61,445 nt of DNA from an uncultured Chloroflexota bacterium (GCA_902774215.1 CACYHU010000002.1:1-61445); one strand, 5' to 3'. Counted from the stretch's first letter, positions 43,325 through 52,200 are shown. The notes: generated from the sequence alone by a model not told the origin. Numbers and translations are program-made.

Positions 43325-45571
43325 TTATACTGAAAACTGCATCCGAATCAGATCCGCGAGTCTGGTGTTTCTGGATACTGCTTTCCTGTTTGAAAGAGCA
43401 TTCTGAAAAGCGACCCTCTCTCCGATCAAAACGACCGCCTTTCTCGCTCGGGTGACCGCAGTATAGAACTGTTTCCGAACGGCATTGCCGGCATTGGATC
43501 TGTCCATAACAATGACCGCAGCTTCTGTTTCCGCTCCCTGTGCCTTATGGATGGTCACTGCATAGGCGAGTGTCAGATGCCTCGCCTGAGATCTTGTATA
43601 AGCTACGGTTCTTCCGTAGTCGGGGTAAAACACGCTGATAATTTCATGTTCAATGCTGCTGATATACCCGATATCGCCGTTGTAGACCATGAGAGAATAA
43701 TCATTTGCTGTCTGCATCACCTTGTCGCCGGACCTGAAGGTCATGTTTCCGATTGCATAATCATCTGCATGAGCCTTTTTCGGATTCAGTCTTTCCCGGA
43801 GCAGAAGATTGAGTTTTCCCGTACCTGAACTGCCGATATTAACAGGCGTCAGTACCTGAACATCCCGTACCGGGTCTATACCGTACTGTACAAAAAGTTC
43901 ACCGGGAATACCTGAAAGGATCCGTGTGATCTCCGCTTCAGATCCGCATTCAAAAAAGAAGAAATCATCGTCTTTCAGGCCGAACCTTCCGGCACAGAAC
44001 GGAAATTCACCTGAATTGATTCGTTCAGCGTTTATGATGATGCCGCTGCCCGAATTCTGGCGGAATATTTGTGTAAGCCTGGTTACGGGTATACATTCCG
44101 AGGCGATCATATCAGCAAAAAAATTTCCGGGACCCACCGGCGGAAGCTGGTTTTCATCCCCGATGAATACTATCCGGGTCCTGGGCGAAACAGCTGACAG
44201 CAGTGCATGAGCCAAGTCTATGTCGATCATGGACGATTCATCGATGATGAGCAGATCGTAAGGCAGCTTGTTTCCGCTGTTCATCCGGAAATCTCCTTCA
44301 TGATCGGAAGCCCGGAGCAGACGGTGAAGTGTTTTCGGTCGGAGATCGTTATCGATTTCACAGTATCCGAAAATTGCGCTGTCCAGTCTTCTGGCGGCTC
44401 TTCCGGTCGGTGCTGCAGCCATACAACAAAAACCAGCTTCTTCCGCCGCTTCATAAATGATTTTTGTGATGAAGGATTTGCCGGTTCCGGGACCTCCGGT
44501 AATAATGCTGACAGGGTTTTCAAAAACGTTCCAGACAGCCTTTTTCTGATCAAAAGACAGTCCTGTTTCCCTGAAAAGCTCTCCGGGAGAGCTGTAGGGG
44601 TTTGAGTCAGGATTCAGATGCAGCGCATGCAGCATTGCTGCGATATCTCTTTCGGTATTCTTTCTTCCGTAAAGATAAAGGTTTCCGTCTCTGTCTGTTT
44701 CGGCCCTTCGGCTGACATATAGTTTTCCAACGGCATCTCTGTAAACATTCCTGAGAGATCCGTTTGCTGATTTCGACAGGCCGAGAAGGCTGCTTACATG
44801 GGATTTCACATCGAAATCAGCTGAAAAAACATGTCCCGCAAAGGAATCCTGCCGGAGTACATGAAGGATTCCGGAGGCCAGTCTGTCAGCAGATACCGCA
44901 TCATATCTGCCTGTTTTCAGAAGGATATCATCGATCATCCCGAACGGAATTTCCGGACAGGCGAGTGTAAATGAATACGGATCGGAAGCAAAAACCGATT
45001 CTGTTTCACGGCCAAACCGATCTGCCAGATCAGATGCCGTTTTGTCAGAGAAGCCGGTTCGGATGAGAAATGCGTAAGATTCCGGAATGAAGAATCCTTC
45101 AGTAACAGCATCGCGTATCGATCTTCTTATGCTCATCCAGACTCCCGGGATATCCCTTGCGACAAATCTGTCCGGCGCGTCTGTAATTTCACGGATTGTA
45201 TCCAGACCGTATTCCGCAATAATCTTTTCAATTGTCTTCGGTCCGCATCCTGAAACATTCAGACCTGACAGATACTGTGCTATTTCTTCTTCGGAAGAAA
45301 AATTCAGAATATGAAATCCATCCGCCCTGATCTGAAGATAGCCGGCTTCTGATATTCTGCCCTTGTAAACCTGATATGTACCGTTCACCCGGACGGGCAT
45401 ACCGGCCGACAGTCCCGGAAAAAAACCTGAGCAGTGGATTATATTTCCGCTGCTGTCAATACCGCTGAAAGCACCGAAACCCCTGATGGAACCGTTTTGG
45501 GGATGAAGGATCGATTTTACATGCAGATCCATCGTCACTGGCTGGTTGATCATCTGTTGAAAAGCGTTCAT
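43325..45571 (-). CDS. RecD2-like superfamily 1 helicase
   Basis: 748 residues. It has the RecD2 layout: an N-terminal OB-like and helix-hairpin-helix region (ILHPQNGSIRGFGAF, GLNVSGCGPKTIEKI), a second HhH-type part, Walker A TGGPGTGKSFITK, motif Ia APTGRAARRL, DEAD-like IIDESSMIDIDLA, GDENQLPPVGPGN, the SH3 insertion, and C-terminal VTIHKAQGAE with AVTRARKAVVLIG. RecD2 is a 5'-3' helicase without RecBC partners and is typical of phages, plasmids and some Firmicutes. AAGGAG precedes ATG. First gene of the operon. Confidence 0.93.
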   Translation of the reverse strand: MNAFQQMINQPVTMDLHVKSILHPQNGSIRGFGAFSGIDSSGNIIHCSGFFPGLSAGMPVRVNGTYQVYKGRISEAGYLQIRADGFHILNFSSEEEIAQYLSGLNVSGCGPKTIEKIIAEYGLDTIREITDAPDRFVARDIPGVWMSIRRSIRDAVTEGFFIPESYAFLIRTGFSDKTASDLADRFGRETESVFASDPYSFTLACPEIPFGMIDDILLKTGRYDAVSADRLASGILHVLRQDSFAGHVFSADFDVKSHVSSLLGLSKSANGSLRNVYRDAVGKLYVSRRAETDRDGNLYLYGRKNTERDIAAMLHALHLNPDSNPYSSPGELFRETGLSFDQKKAVWNVFENPVSIITGGPGTGKSFITKIIYEAAEEAGFCCMAAAPTGRAARRLDSAIFGYCEIDNDLRPKTLHRLLRASDHEGDFRMNSGNKLPYDLLIIDESSMIDIDLAHALLSAVSPRTRIVFIGDENQLPPVGPGNFFADMIASECIPVTRLTQIFRQNSGSGIIINAERINSGEFPFCAGRFGLKDDDFFFFECGSEAEITRILSGIPGELFVQYGIDPVRDVQVLTPVNIGSSGTGKLNLLLRERLNPKKAHADDYAIGNMTFRSGDKVMQTANDYSLMVYNGDIGYISSIEHEIISVFYPDYGRTVAYTRSQARHLTLAYAVTIHKAQGAETEAAVIVMDRSNAGNAVRKQFYTAVTRARKAVVLIGERVAFQNALSNRKAVSRNTRLADLIRMQFSV

Positions 45572-45637
45572 TTTTTTACTCCTTTATTCTGTTAATACAA
45601 AAAACAGGATCCGGTGAAAAATCGGAAAAACGGCTCA

Positions 45638-45678
45638 AAAAACAACAATAAGTATTGGTATTTAGATTATTCACAAAC
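45638..45678 (-). repeat. Dispersed 38-nt intergenic repeat, copy C (inverted)
   Basis: Read on the minus strand: GTTTGTGAATAATCTAAATA then CCA and ATACTTATTGTTGTTT. It lies between the divergent recD2 and flavodoxin genes, with its TTATTCACA box on the plus strand. Confidence 0.85.
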
Positions 45679-45730
45679 TTTATTCAAAATAATCAGGCAT
45701 CCCGCCTGCAGCCGGATTGGCGGCAGCGGA

Positions 45731-45739
45731 TGATATAAT
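45731..45739 (+). promoter_or_regulatory. Extended -10 promoter of the oxidoreductase gene
   Basis: TGATATAAT, an extended -10, 27 bases before the start codon. Confidence 0.5.
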
Positions 45740-45765
45740 AGGTGCACTGATAGAGGGGGGCTGCA

Positions 45766-46317
45766 ATGTATATTCTGATTCTGAACGGAAGCCCGCGGGA
45801 AAGCGGCAATACGAAAACACATATTGAATCATTCAGACGCGGTGCAGAAGAAAAGGGACATACGGTTGAAATCATACCTGTCGGACGGATGCATATCAGA
45901 CCATGTGAAGTCTGCGAATACTGCCATGAACTGAAAGGCCGGAAATGCCGGATCGATGACAGTATGATCTCCGTTTATCCGAGCCTGAGAAAAGCGGATA
46001 TGGTTGTATTTGCCAGCCCTGTGCATTACTTCGGATTCAGTGCCCAGCTGCAGGCTTTACTGAGCAGGATATACTGCTGGCATAAACTTCCGGCATCTAA
46101 ATATGCGATGATCCTCAGTTCCGGATCATCGGATGTTTTTGACGGCGTTATTGCGCAGTACAGGGGCATAGTAAAATATTTCAAAGGACATGACGAGGGC
46201 ATTCTGACAGTTTCCGGAAAAGATAACAAATCTGAAGAAACGCTGAAGAAAATGTATGATTTCGGCAGATCACTGGAGAATCCGGTGGAAGAAGTGCAGT
46301 CGGAGGAACCGGAATAA
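45766..46317 (+). CDS. Flavodoxin-family NAD(P)H-dependent oxidoreductase
   Basis: 183 residues: phosphate loop LILNGSPRESGNTKTHI, a Cys pair in CEVCEYCHEL, FASPVHYFGFSAQLQALLSR, then YAMILSSGSSDV. It matches the FMN-dependent NADPH-reductase group of small Cys-containing flavodoxin-fold enzymes. It reduces quinones, disulfides or other acceptors; substrate unknown. GGAGG-type site (GGGGGG) lies seven bases before ATG. Single gene with its own promoter and terminator, divergent from recD2. Confidence 0.85.
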   Translation: MYILILNGSPRESGNTKTHIESFRRGAEEKGHTVEIIPVGRMHIRPCEVCEYCHELKGRKCRIDDSMISVYPSLRKADMVVFASPVHYFGFSAQLQALLSRIYCWHKLPASKYAMILSSGSSDVFDGVIAQYRGIVKYFKGHDEGILTVSGKDNKSEETLKKMYDFGRSLENPVEEVQSEEPE

Positions 46318-46346
46318 ATCTCTGGAATTTTCGAGAATAAATATGG

Positions 46347-46372
46347 CGCGGGAAATGATCCCGCGTTTTTTT
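46347..46372 (+). terminator. Terminator after the oxidoreductase gene
   Basis: CGCGGGA-5-TCCCGCG followed by T7. Confidence 0.9.
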
Positions 46373-46449
46373 ATAAGACAGGATCGTCAGGAAACATTCA
46401 GGATAAAATACGCCTTTCTCCGGTAAACTGTTTTCAGGGAGTAAAAAGT

Positions 46450-47022
46450 ATGATATTGTGGACCTTTCAGCCTGCAGAAATCTATGACCAAATTCAGAAA
46501 GATGGTTTTTACCGCTGTGATTCCGGATATGTCGATCCGGATTTTGCAAGCGCCTATGACTGGCTGGTAAAACAGATGAAGAAAAAAATCGGTGATCCTC
46601 CCGAAGGTGTGGAGTATCCGGTATGGGCCTGGTATATTCAGAACTGGAAACACAGAAAACCGGATCTTCGGAGTGAGCGCTGGTGCTATGGTTCGGGCGG
46701 AGAGCTTTACGCCTGTATCGAGATTGAAATACCGGACGAATGCGTGCTTCTTTCTGATTTCGACAACTGGCACTGCGTCCTGAACAGGTTTCTTGTTTCC
46801 GAATCGGAAGAAGAGTATGATGAGCAGGATGCATATTACAAATCCCTTCCGGATTCTGAAAAGGAAAAATACATGGAAGAGAACTGGGAGCGGATCTTCA
46901 ATACAGACCCGTTTGAAAACGACTGGACAGCACGAGGAAAATGGGTGCAGGCCGTATTCTGGGAGCTCAGAAAAGAGCAGGTCAGGAAAGTACGGTTTTT
47001 CCGAACTGCAGCCAGGAAATAA
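46450..47022 (+). CDS. DUF3841-family protein
   Basis: 190 residues matching DUF3841: the starting WTFQPAEIYDQIQKDGFYRC, the middle YDWLVKQMKKKIG and YPVWAWYIQNWKHRKPDLR, then IEIEIPDECVLLSDFDNWH and the C-terminal RGKWVQAVFWELRKEQV. It is probably a single cytosolic domain, conserved in gut Firmicutes; function unknown, though resemblance to ADP-ribosyl-type folds has been suggested for similar sequences. GGGAG precedes ATG. Monocistronic. Confidence 0.75.
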   Translation: MILWTFQPAEIYDQIQKDGFYRCDSGYVDPDFASAYDWLVKQMKKKIGDPPEGVEYPVWAWYIQNWKHRKPDLRSERWCYGSGGELYACIEIEIPDECVLLSDFDNWHCVLNRFLVSESEEEYDEQDAYYKSLPDSEKEKYMEENWERIFNTDPFENDWTARGKWVQAVFWELRKEQVRKVRFFRTAARK

Positions 47023-47034
47023 TAACTCCTGACA

Positions 47035-47065
47035 ACAGCCGCCCTGAATGAGCGGCTGTACTTTT
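47035..47065 (+). terminator. Terminator after the DUF3841 gene
   Basis: ACAGCCGC-9-GCGGCTGT followed by ACTTTTGGG; stem convincing, T run short. Confidence 0.65.
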
Positions 47066-47068
47066 GGG

Positions 47069-47809
47069 TCAGAAATTGATCAGCAGGCAGAGAAGCAGAA
47101 TGATTCCGAAAGAGAAGATGCCGAAACCGGAACTGTAAGCATTAAATCTTTCCGGATATACTGAGTTTGCTTCCCCTTTTTCCGGCTTGTCAGGTTGTCT
47201 GAAATAACTGCAGATCTTTTCAGATCTCAGGACATATCCGGTTCGCTTCATCAGTTCGCTGCCCGACATTCCGGGATTGTCATTCTGAATTTTTTCGAGT
47301 ACTTTTGTCATCGGGATATCGATTTCCTTTACGGACAGCATCATTCGGATGCCTGCATGAAGATCACCCGCAGCTCCGGTATAAAGGGTTATACAGGAAA
47401 TCAGGTTGTCACATACTGCCGACTTCCACCTTTTCTTCATGAGAAAACAGAGAACAGCGGTCAATGCAGGGATCAGGCATGCCGGGATAAAAAGAGAGAT
47501 ACCTGCCATATCAATGATTCTGCCATGGAAGAGTACAGTAGCAGTCAAACCCAACACTGAGACAGTTTCTGTAACAGAATAATACCAGGTGTACTTCAAA
47601 GCTTCAGTCCGGATAATTCTTTCATATCTGCTTGTGTCCGCATCTTCCCCGAGACAGACATCATAGAAAGTTTCTGTCCGAGGCTTTTTCAGTTTGATAT
47701 TTTCTGGCAAAAGACATACAGCAAAATATAAAAACAGAAATATCGAGAGTCCTGCTGTAAATGCCGGAACAGGCAGAAACATTTTCATCTGAGCCAGATC
47801 TGTAATCAT
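47069..47809 (-). CDS. TadC-like type II secretion F-domain membrane protein
   Basis: 246 residues with hydrophobic segments near 17-34, 85-102, 108-125 and 220-245 and a cytosolic middle bearing LHAGIRMMLSVKEIDIPMTK and SGSELMKRTGYVLRSEKICS. The layout, with the partner gene overlapping by four bases at 47806, is that of the TadB/TadC pair that forms the inner-membrane platform of Tad/Flp pili. It is divergent from the family, so the call rests mostly on context (CpaB two genes upstream). Confidence 0.55.
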   Translation of the reverse strand: MITDLAQMKMFLPVPAFTAGLSIFLFLYFAVCLLPENIKLKKPRTETFYDVCLGEDADTSRYERIIRTEALKYTWYYSVTETVSVLGLTATVLFHGRIIDMAGISLFIPACLIPALTAVLCFLMKKRWKSAVCDNLISCITLYTGAAGDLHAGIRMMLSVKEIDIPMTKVLEKIQNDNPGMSGSELMKRTGYVLRSEKICSYFRQPDKPEKGEANSVYPERFNAYSSGFGIFSFGIILLLCLLINF

Positions 47810-48675
47810 TTCATCCTCCCGGAAACGCAGGTATTCCTGAACAATACAGATGCCGCTGCAAGCAGAACTCCCGAAATGAGCAGAACAGCGGTTGCAGCCG
47901 ATGACATGCCGGTGCGCATTTCATAACTGCAGGCAGCTGAATAAACGATAATAGATATCAGTAACATCCGGCCCGCGCTTTTCAATACCGTTATTCTCGA
48001 CCTGATACCGGCGGAAGTCTCAGAAAGAGTTCCCATAATATACTGAACAACAGATTCGTCCGGCCCGGACATCCCGTCATCATACAGCTTCAGGCAGATA
48101 GCGAGCCCTTTTCCGCAAAACTCTCCGTTGTCAAATGTTCCTGCTGCTGCACTCCAGGGTACGCCTTTGGAGAGCTTTCTGCTCATTGAGAGTCCCCTTT
48201 TTCTGATATCTCCGTCCGGCAGCGATATGCAGGCATTATCGAGTGATGCCGCACGGTCCTGCAATGACACGAAAGACGCGAAAAACTTTTTAGTGAAAAG
48301 GGCTCCGTGGGCACTGAAAGAAATGTGGTATCTCATATTCAGGTTACATGCGGCAGCTGTTCCCCAAAGACAGATAAGAAACACGGGAATAACAGTTTCT
48401 TTTTCCGGTTTCAGCCATACCAGGACTCCTGAGATGACCGCTGTGGCAGTCAGAGGAAGGATGGTGCCGTGCAGGGCAGAAATCCCATCCGAGAATCCGG
48501 AATCCAGCAGAAGACGGATATCCTTTCCCGGACGGTGATGAATTGCTGCATCAGCCGCGTTTGCGGCATAGACTATACCTCTGAACAGAAGACCGGAAAC
48601 CATAAAAAGAAGCATAAATGACCCCGCGGACATCAGCATTCCGCAGATTTTTCCGGTTAAAAATATCAGATTCAT
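47806..48675 (-). CDS. TadB-like type II secretion F-domain membrane protein
   Basis: 289 residues: hydrophobic segments near 8-35, 70-85, 92-110, 225-245 and 250-275, and a central cytosolic region (DRAASLDNACISLPDGDIRK). Companion of the preceding gene, ATG-TGA overlap of four bases. Such proteins recruit the Tad ATPase; no ATPase (TadA) or prepilin gene is present in this window, so the system is incomplete here. Twelve bases separate it from the CpaB gene. Confidence 0.5.
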   Translation of the reverse strand: MNLIFLTGKICGMLMSAGSFMLLFMVSGLLFRGIVYAANAADAAIHHRPGKDIRLLLDSGFSDGISALHGTILPLTATAVISGVLVWLKPEKETVIPVFLICLWGTAAACNLNMRYHISFSAHGALFTKKFFASFVSLQDRAASLDNACISLPDGDIRKRGLSMSRKLSKGVPWSAAAGTFDNGEFCGKGLAICLKLYDDGMSGPDESVVQYIMGTLSETSAGIRSRITVLKSAGRMLLISIIVYSAACSYEMRTGMSSAATAVLLISGVLLAAASVLFRNTCVSGRMK

Positions 48676-48687
48676 TTCGTACGGCTC

Positions 48688-49392
48688 CTATTTTCTATTG
48701 GCGATAGTTATCCAGATCGAAGTCCCGGATTCTGCATTTTCCGCAGCTGCAGCAGCATCAACAATGGTCTGTGTCTGGTCCGGTCTTACTGCCAGAACAA
48801 GGATCTCTGCATGATTCTTCCCCGAAATCTTTCCGTCTGTGGCATAAATATCGTTCCCGTTTTCATCCAGAACAGCCGAGACCTTCAGGTTTGAGATTTT
48901 CACAGTTTCGTATTTTGTATTTCCGTTGTTCCACGATGAAAGAGTTTCATCAAATCCCTGCGACGCTTTGGTTTCCTGCCGGATATAGAGGTTTATATAT
49001 TGATCAGGATAGATATTTCCTCCGATCATCTGTCCCGGAGCAACAGGAATTGAAACGATTTCGAGTTTCGGATCATCCATATAGAAGCCGGCTGCCTGGG
49101 AGATGAAAGCCATAGGGACCGGAAGCCCCGCGGCAAGCGTACCGGTAGTCATACGGCCGTCCAGTGAAGAATAGCTGACCGCGTAATCGAAGTCTTTTAT
49201 GTAACCGGTGAATTCTGTTGTGGTAAACATGTCTTCACTGATTACAGTATAAGGCTCAATCTCCCGGTTTGGAACGGGAATGGTAACCAGGCCCAGATTC
49301 TTCACAAAGAGCTTTTCGGCATTCAGGCCGCAAAGCAGCGATAGCGCGGCTGCGCCAAGTGACAAAATGATTTTCAGAATTTGATTTGCCAT
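48688..49392 (-). CDS. CpaB/RcpC-like SAF-domain protein
   Basis: 234 residues: an N-terminal membrane segment (residues 7-25), then the SAF-like domain (VTIPVPNREIEPYTVISEDM, LDGRMTTGTLAAGLPVPMAF, LEIVSIPVAPGQMIGGNIYP and DQYINLYI) and a RcpC/CpaB-type C-terminal domain ending SGTSIWITIANRK. CpaB helps to assemble the outer channel or the pilus through the wall. Signal anchor rather than cleaved signal is likely. First gene of the three-gene Tad-type cluster. Confidence 0.75.
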   Translation of the reverse strand: MANQILKIILSLGAAALSLLCGLNAEKLFVKNLGLVTIPVPNREIEPYTVISEDMFTTTEFTGYIKDFDYAVSYSSLDGRMTTGTLAAGLPVPMAFISQAAGFYMDDPKLEIVSIPVAPGQMIGGNIYPDQYINLYIRQETKASQGFDETLSSWNNGNTKYETVKISNLKVSAVLDENGNDIYATDGKISGKNHAEILVLAVRPDQTQTIVDAAAAAENAESGTSIWITIANRK

Positions 49393-49424
49393 TTTTCTCC
49401 AAATAGTGTTATGATTTCAATCAT

Positions 49425-49485
49425 CGGCAGACGCTATTCTTCCTTTTATGAGGGCCCGAAATCTCCAGCGTCTGCCGGCTTTTTT
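49425..49485 (+). terminator. Hairpin with plus-strand T tract between two minus-strand genes
   Basis: CGGCAGACGC pairs perfectly with GCGTCTGCCG across 33 bases and is followed on the plus strand by GCTTTTTTATC. Both flanking genes run on the minus strand, so either a plus-strand transcript ends here or the structure acts in the minus-strand leader of CpaB. Confidence 0.55.
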
Positions 49486-50014
49486 ATCTAATAAAGTCAA
49501 TTTGGAACAGGGTAGCCAACACGATTACCCTTTGTTCCCAGACACCTGTGTCCCAGTTGAACCCGCTGCATGTAAAAAGAGTCAGGGCATAAGGACGGCT
49601 TTTCATAAAATCAATGTAGGTATCCGGAACGTACTGATACCGGTCGATTTTATAGGTGTATTTTGTGTTTTCCGAATAGAGAATAATTTCATCACCTTCC
49701 TCGAGATCCCGCACCCGAAAAAGCGGTCCGGGTTCGCCTGATTCCATATAATGAGCAGCTAAGACTGTATTGCCCCCGTATTCAGGATGGGATGTGCCTT
49801 CCAACCAGTAAACGGCACCGGTTTCTTCGGTAATGTCCCATGTCTTTTGCTCCCGGGAAAAAGGAATTTTCCTGACTTCTATATCCAGTTCAAGCCTGGG
49901 AATCTCCATCCGGGTCAATGTCAGCATAGTCTCACAGTGAGCATTACCGGCAGTGAGAAAAATGGAGAAGAACAGGAACAGCAGCTTATAAAAACGTGTT
50001 GTCATAAATTTCAT
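49484..50014 (-). CDS. Sortase family protein (class D/E-like)
   Basis: 176 residues. Signal anchor (residues 5-23, YKLLFLFFSIFLTAG), then a sortase domain with LTRMEIPRLELDIEVRKIPF, His88 (NTVLAAHYMESG), Cys149 (LTLFTCSGFNWD) and Arg162 (VWEQRVIVLATL). The small size and the LxTCSG form fit class D or E enzymes. It would join surface proteins to the wall or to each other. Start at 50014 (GGAAGG upstream); the frame opens at 50050. It lies upstream of the Tad-type genes, possibly in one transcript. Confidence 0.85.
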   Translation of the reverse strand: MKFMTTRFYKLLFLFFSIFLTAGNAHCETMLTLTRMEIPRLELDIEVRKIPFSREQKTWDITEETGAVYWLEGTSHPEYGGNTVLAAHYMESGEPGPLFRVRDLEEGDEIILYSENTKYTYKIDRYQYVPDTYIDFMKSRPYALTLFTCSGFNWDTGVWEQRVIVLATLFQIDFIR

Positions 50015-50143
50015 GTAACCTTCCGATTCAGGAAAGTATAGAAAAACCATTTGAGAGAATTATGTAATTCAAATAAAATAATATTTATACAGTTTATTCC
50101 TATATAGTATAATTTTATATGATATAAACAAGGAGTTGATGAT

Positions 50144-50575
50144 ATGAAAAATACGGGAGGATTTCTGATCACAAGGATAAAACAGGTAGGCGGCCGTGTC
50201 TTCGACCGCATCCTTTTCCAAAAGAAAATCGATGTTTTCAACGGCGCACAGGGCAGGATCCTGTACGTTTTATGGCAGGATAACGGAGTTCCCATCAGCG
50301 AACTTTCCAGACAGACCGGACTTGCCACGACTACATTGACCAGCATGCTGGACCGAATGGAAACCGCTGACCTGATTTACAGAGACCGGGGGGATAAAGA
50401 CCGCAGGAAGATCCGGATTTATCTGACGGAAAAGGCAAAAGGGCTGGAAGAAGACTATAACTCCGTATCTGAAGAAATGAGCAGGATTTACTATAAAGGC
50501 TTCAGTGATCAGGAAATTGAACAGCTGGAAAGTTATCTTGAGAGAATTTTGATTAATGTAGAGGAAGAACTCTGA
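50144..50575 (+). CDS. MarR-family regulator of the radical SAM mobile pair
   Basis: 143 residues with a MarR winged helix: GRILYVLWQDNGVPISELSR, QTGLATTTLTSMLDRMETAD, LIYRDRGDKDRRKIRIYLTE. It overlaps the next gene by one base (TGATG), so the three genes form a unit. MarR regulators respond to phenolic or other ligands; here the partner system is a paired radical SAM module known by this context. AAGGAG lies eight bases before ATG. Confidence 0.93.
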   Translation: MKNTGGFLITRIKQVGGRVFDRILFQKKIDVFNGAQGRILYVLWQDNGVPISELSRQTGLATTTLTSMLDRMETADLIYRDRGDKDRRKIRIYLTEKAKGLEEDYNSVSEEMSRIYYKGFSDQEIEQLESYLERILINVEEEL

Positions 50576-51276
50576 TGAGTGTTTGCATAAAGGATCAGAT
50601 ACAGAATATGAACCTGGTTATTGGCTGTACGGTCGGCTGCCCGTACTGTTATGCCCGGAATAACGTCAGACGTTTTCATATGATCGAGGATTTTGCTAAG
50701 CCCGAGTTTTTTCCTCAGAAAATGCGCCTGATGGAAAAACAGCGGCCTCAGAATTTTCTGCTCACAGGAATGAGTGATCTGTCCGGCTGGAAGGAAGAAT
50801 GGAGAGAAGAGGTTTTTGCAAAGATCAAAGAAAATCCGCAGCATCAGTTTCTCTTTCTTTCCAAACGTCCGGATCTTCTGTCATTTTCGACGGATCTTGA
50901 TAACGCATGGTTCGGTGTAACTGTCACGAGAAAATCGGAACTTTGGCGTATTGATGCGCTTCGGGAGAATATAAAGGCGAAGCACTATCATGTGACATTC
51001 GAACCTCTGTTTGATGACCCCGGTCAGGCAGACCTGACCGGAATCGACTGGATCGTCATTGGAACCATGACAGGAGCAGCGGGCAGGAAAGTCAGAACAG
51101 AACCGGCCTGGGCATATTCTCTGACTGAACAGGCTCATGCTCTGAACATCCCTGTCTTCTGGAAAGAAGATCTTATCCCTATTATGGGGGAAGAGAACAT
51201 GATTCAGGAATTACCGGAAGAATATGAAAAGGTACTGGAGGAACAGAGAAAATGGAACAGCCGATTATCAAAGTAG
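50575..51276 (+). CDS. Radical SAM mobile pair protein A
   Basis: 233 residues. A CxxxCxxC cluster motif (GCTVGCPYCYA, about residues 17-27) binds the 4Fe-4S cluster; LLTGMSDLSGWKEEWREEVF and FLFLSKRPDLLSFSTDLDNA and WFGVTVTRKSELWR follow, then FEPLFDDPG, and the C-terminal TMTGAAGRK. It is related to the DUF5131/phage Gp37-68 radical SAM group and matches the NCBI family called mobile pair A. Reaction unknown. It overlaps the B gene by 25 bases. Confidence 0.9.
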   Translation: MSVCIKDQIQNMNLVIGCTVGCPYCYARNNVRRFHMIEDFAKPEFFPQKMRLMEKQRPQNFLLTGMSDLSGWKEEWREEVFAKIKENPQHQFLFLSKRPDLLSFSTDLDNAWFGVTVTRKSELWRIDALRENIKAKHYHVTFEPLFDDPGQADLTGIDWIVIGTMTGAAGRKVRTEPAWAYSLTEQAHALNIPVFWKEDLIPIMGEENMIQELPEEYEKVLEEQRKWNSRLSK

Positions 51277-52163
51277 ATCATGTTGCGACAAAAAACGTGA
51301 TGACAAAATCAAATACGCCGTTGGGCGGATACTCGGTCAATCCTTATGTAGGCTGTCCGCATGCATGCAAATACTGTTACGCGTCTTTCATGAAACGCTT
51401 TACCGGGCATACCGAAGACTGGGGAACTTTCATGGATATAAAAGACTGGCCGTTGATTGCAAATCCGAAAAAATATGCCGGTCAAAAGATCATAATCGGT
51501 ACAGTAACGGATGGATATAATCCGCTTGAGGAAAAATATCGGAAAACCAGACAGCTCCTTACGGAACTGAAAGACAGCGGCGCGGATATATTGATCTGCA
51601 CAAAGTCAGACCTTGTCCTGAGAGATATGGATCTTCTCATGAAGATCAACAGGAAGAACAGGCTGACTGTATCCTGGTCTGTCAACACGCTGGATGAAGA
51701 ATTCAAAAATGACATGGACGCGGCTGTCAGTATTGAAAGAAGACTGGCTGCAATGAAACAGGTTTATGACGCGGGAATACGCACAGTATGCTTTATCTCC
51801 CCCGTTTTTCCCGGATTGACCGATATCGAAGCGATTTTTCACCGCGCAAAGGACCAGTGTGATCTCATCTGGCTTGAAAACCTGAATCTCAGAGGCGGAT
51901 TCAAAGCAGATATCATGAAATATATCGCGGAGAAGCATCCGGAATTATTCCCTTTATATGAAATGATCTATAACAAAAAGGACCGGAGTTATTTCCGGAT
52001 GCTTGAGCAGAAAGCTGAAGAGATAGCGCGGGTGAATAACTGCCGGTTTGTGGATAACGAAACGCCATACGAAAGAGTACCCCAGGGACACCCGACAATT
52101 GTGGATTATTTTTACCATGAAGAAGTCAGGGGCACCGGAAACAGCGGAAAAAGAAACAGATAG
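51252..52163 (+). CDS. Radical SAM mobile pair protein B
   Basis: 303 residues with the cluster motif GCPHACKYCYASFMKRFTGH (C-x3-C-x2-C), TVTDGYNPLEEKYRKTRQLL, RLTVSWSVNTLDEEFKND and LIWLENLNLRG; this is a member of the Elp3-like/SPASM-free radical SAM set paired with protein A. The A/B/MarR module recurs in gut bacteria on mobile DNA. Function unknown; a substrate-modification system is inferred. The gene ends before a perfect terminator. Confidence 0.9.
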   Translation: MEQPIIKVDHVATKNVMTKSNTPLGGYSVNPYVGCPHACKYCYASFMKRFTGHTEDWGTFMDIKDWPLIANPKKYAGQKIIIGTVTDGYNPLEEKYRKTRQLLTELKDSGADILICTKSDLVLRDMDLLMKINRKNRLTVSWSVNTLDEEFKNDMDAAVSIERRLAAMKQVYDAGIRTVCFISPVFPGLTDIEAIFHRAKDQCDLIWLENLNLRGGFKADIMKYIAEKHPELFPLYEMIYNKKDRSYFRMLEQKAEEIARVNNCRFVDNETPYERVPQGHPTIVDYFYHEEVRGTGNSGKRNR

Positions 52164-52200
52164 CACAAATAGATTGAGATTACATTAATAGCTGATCGAT

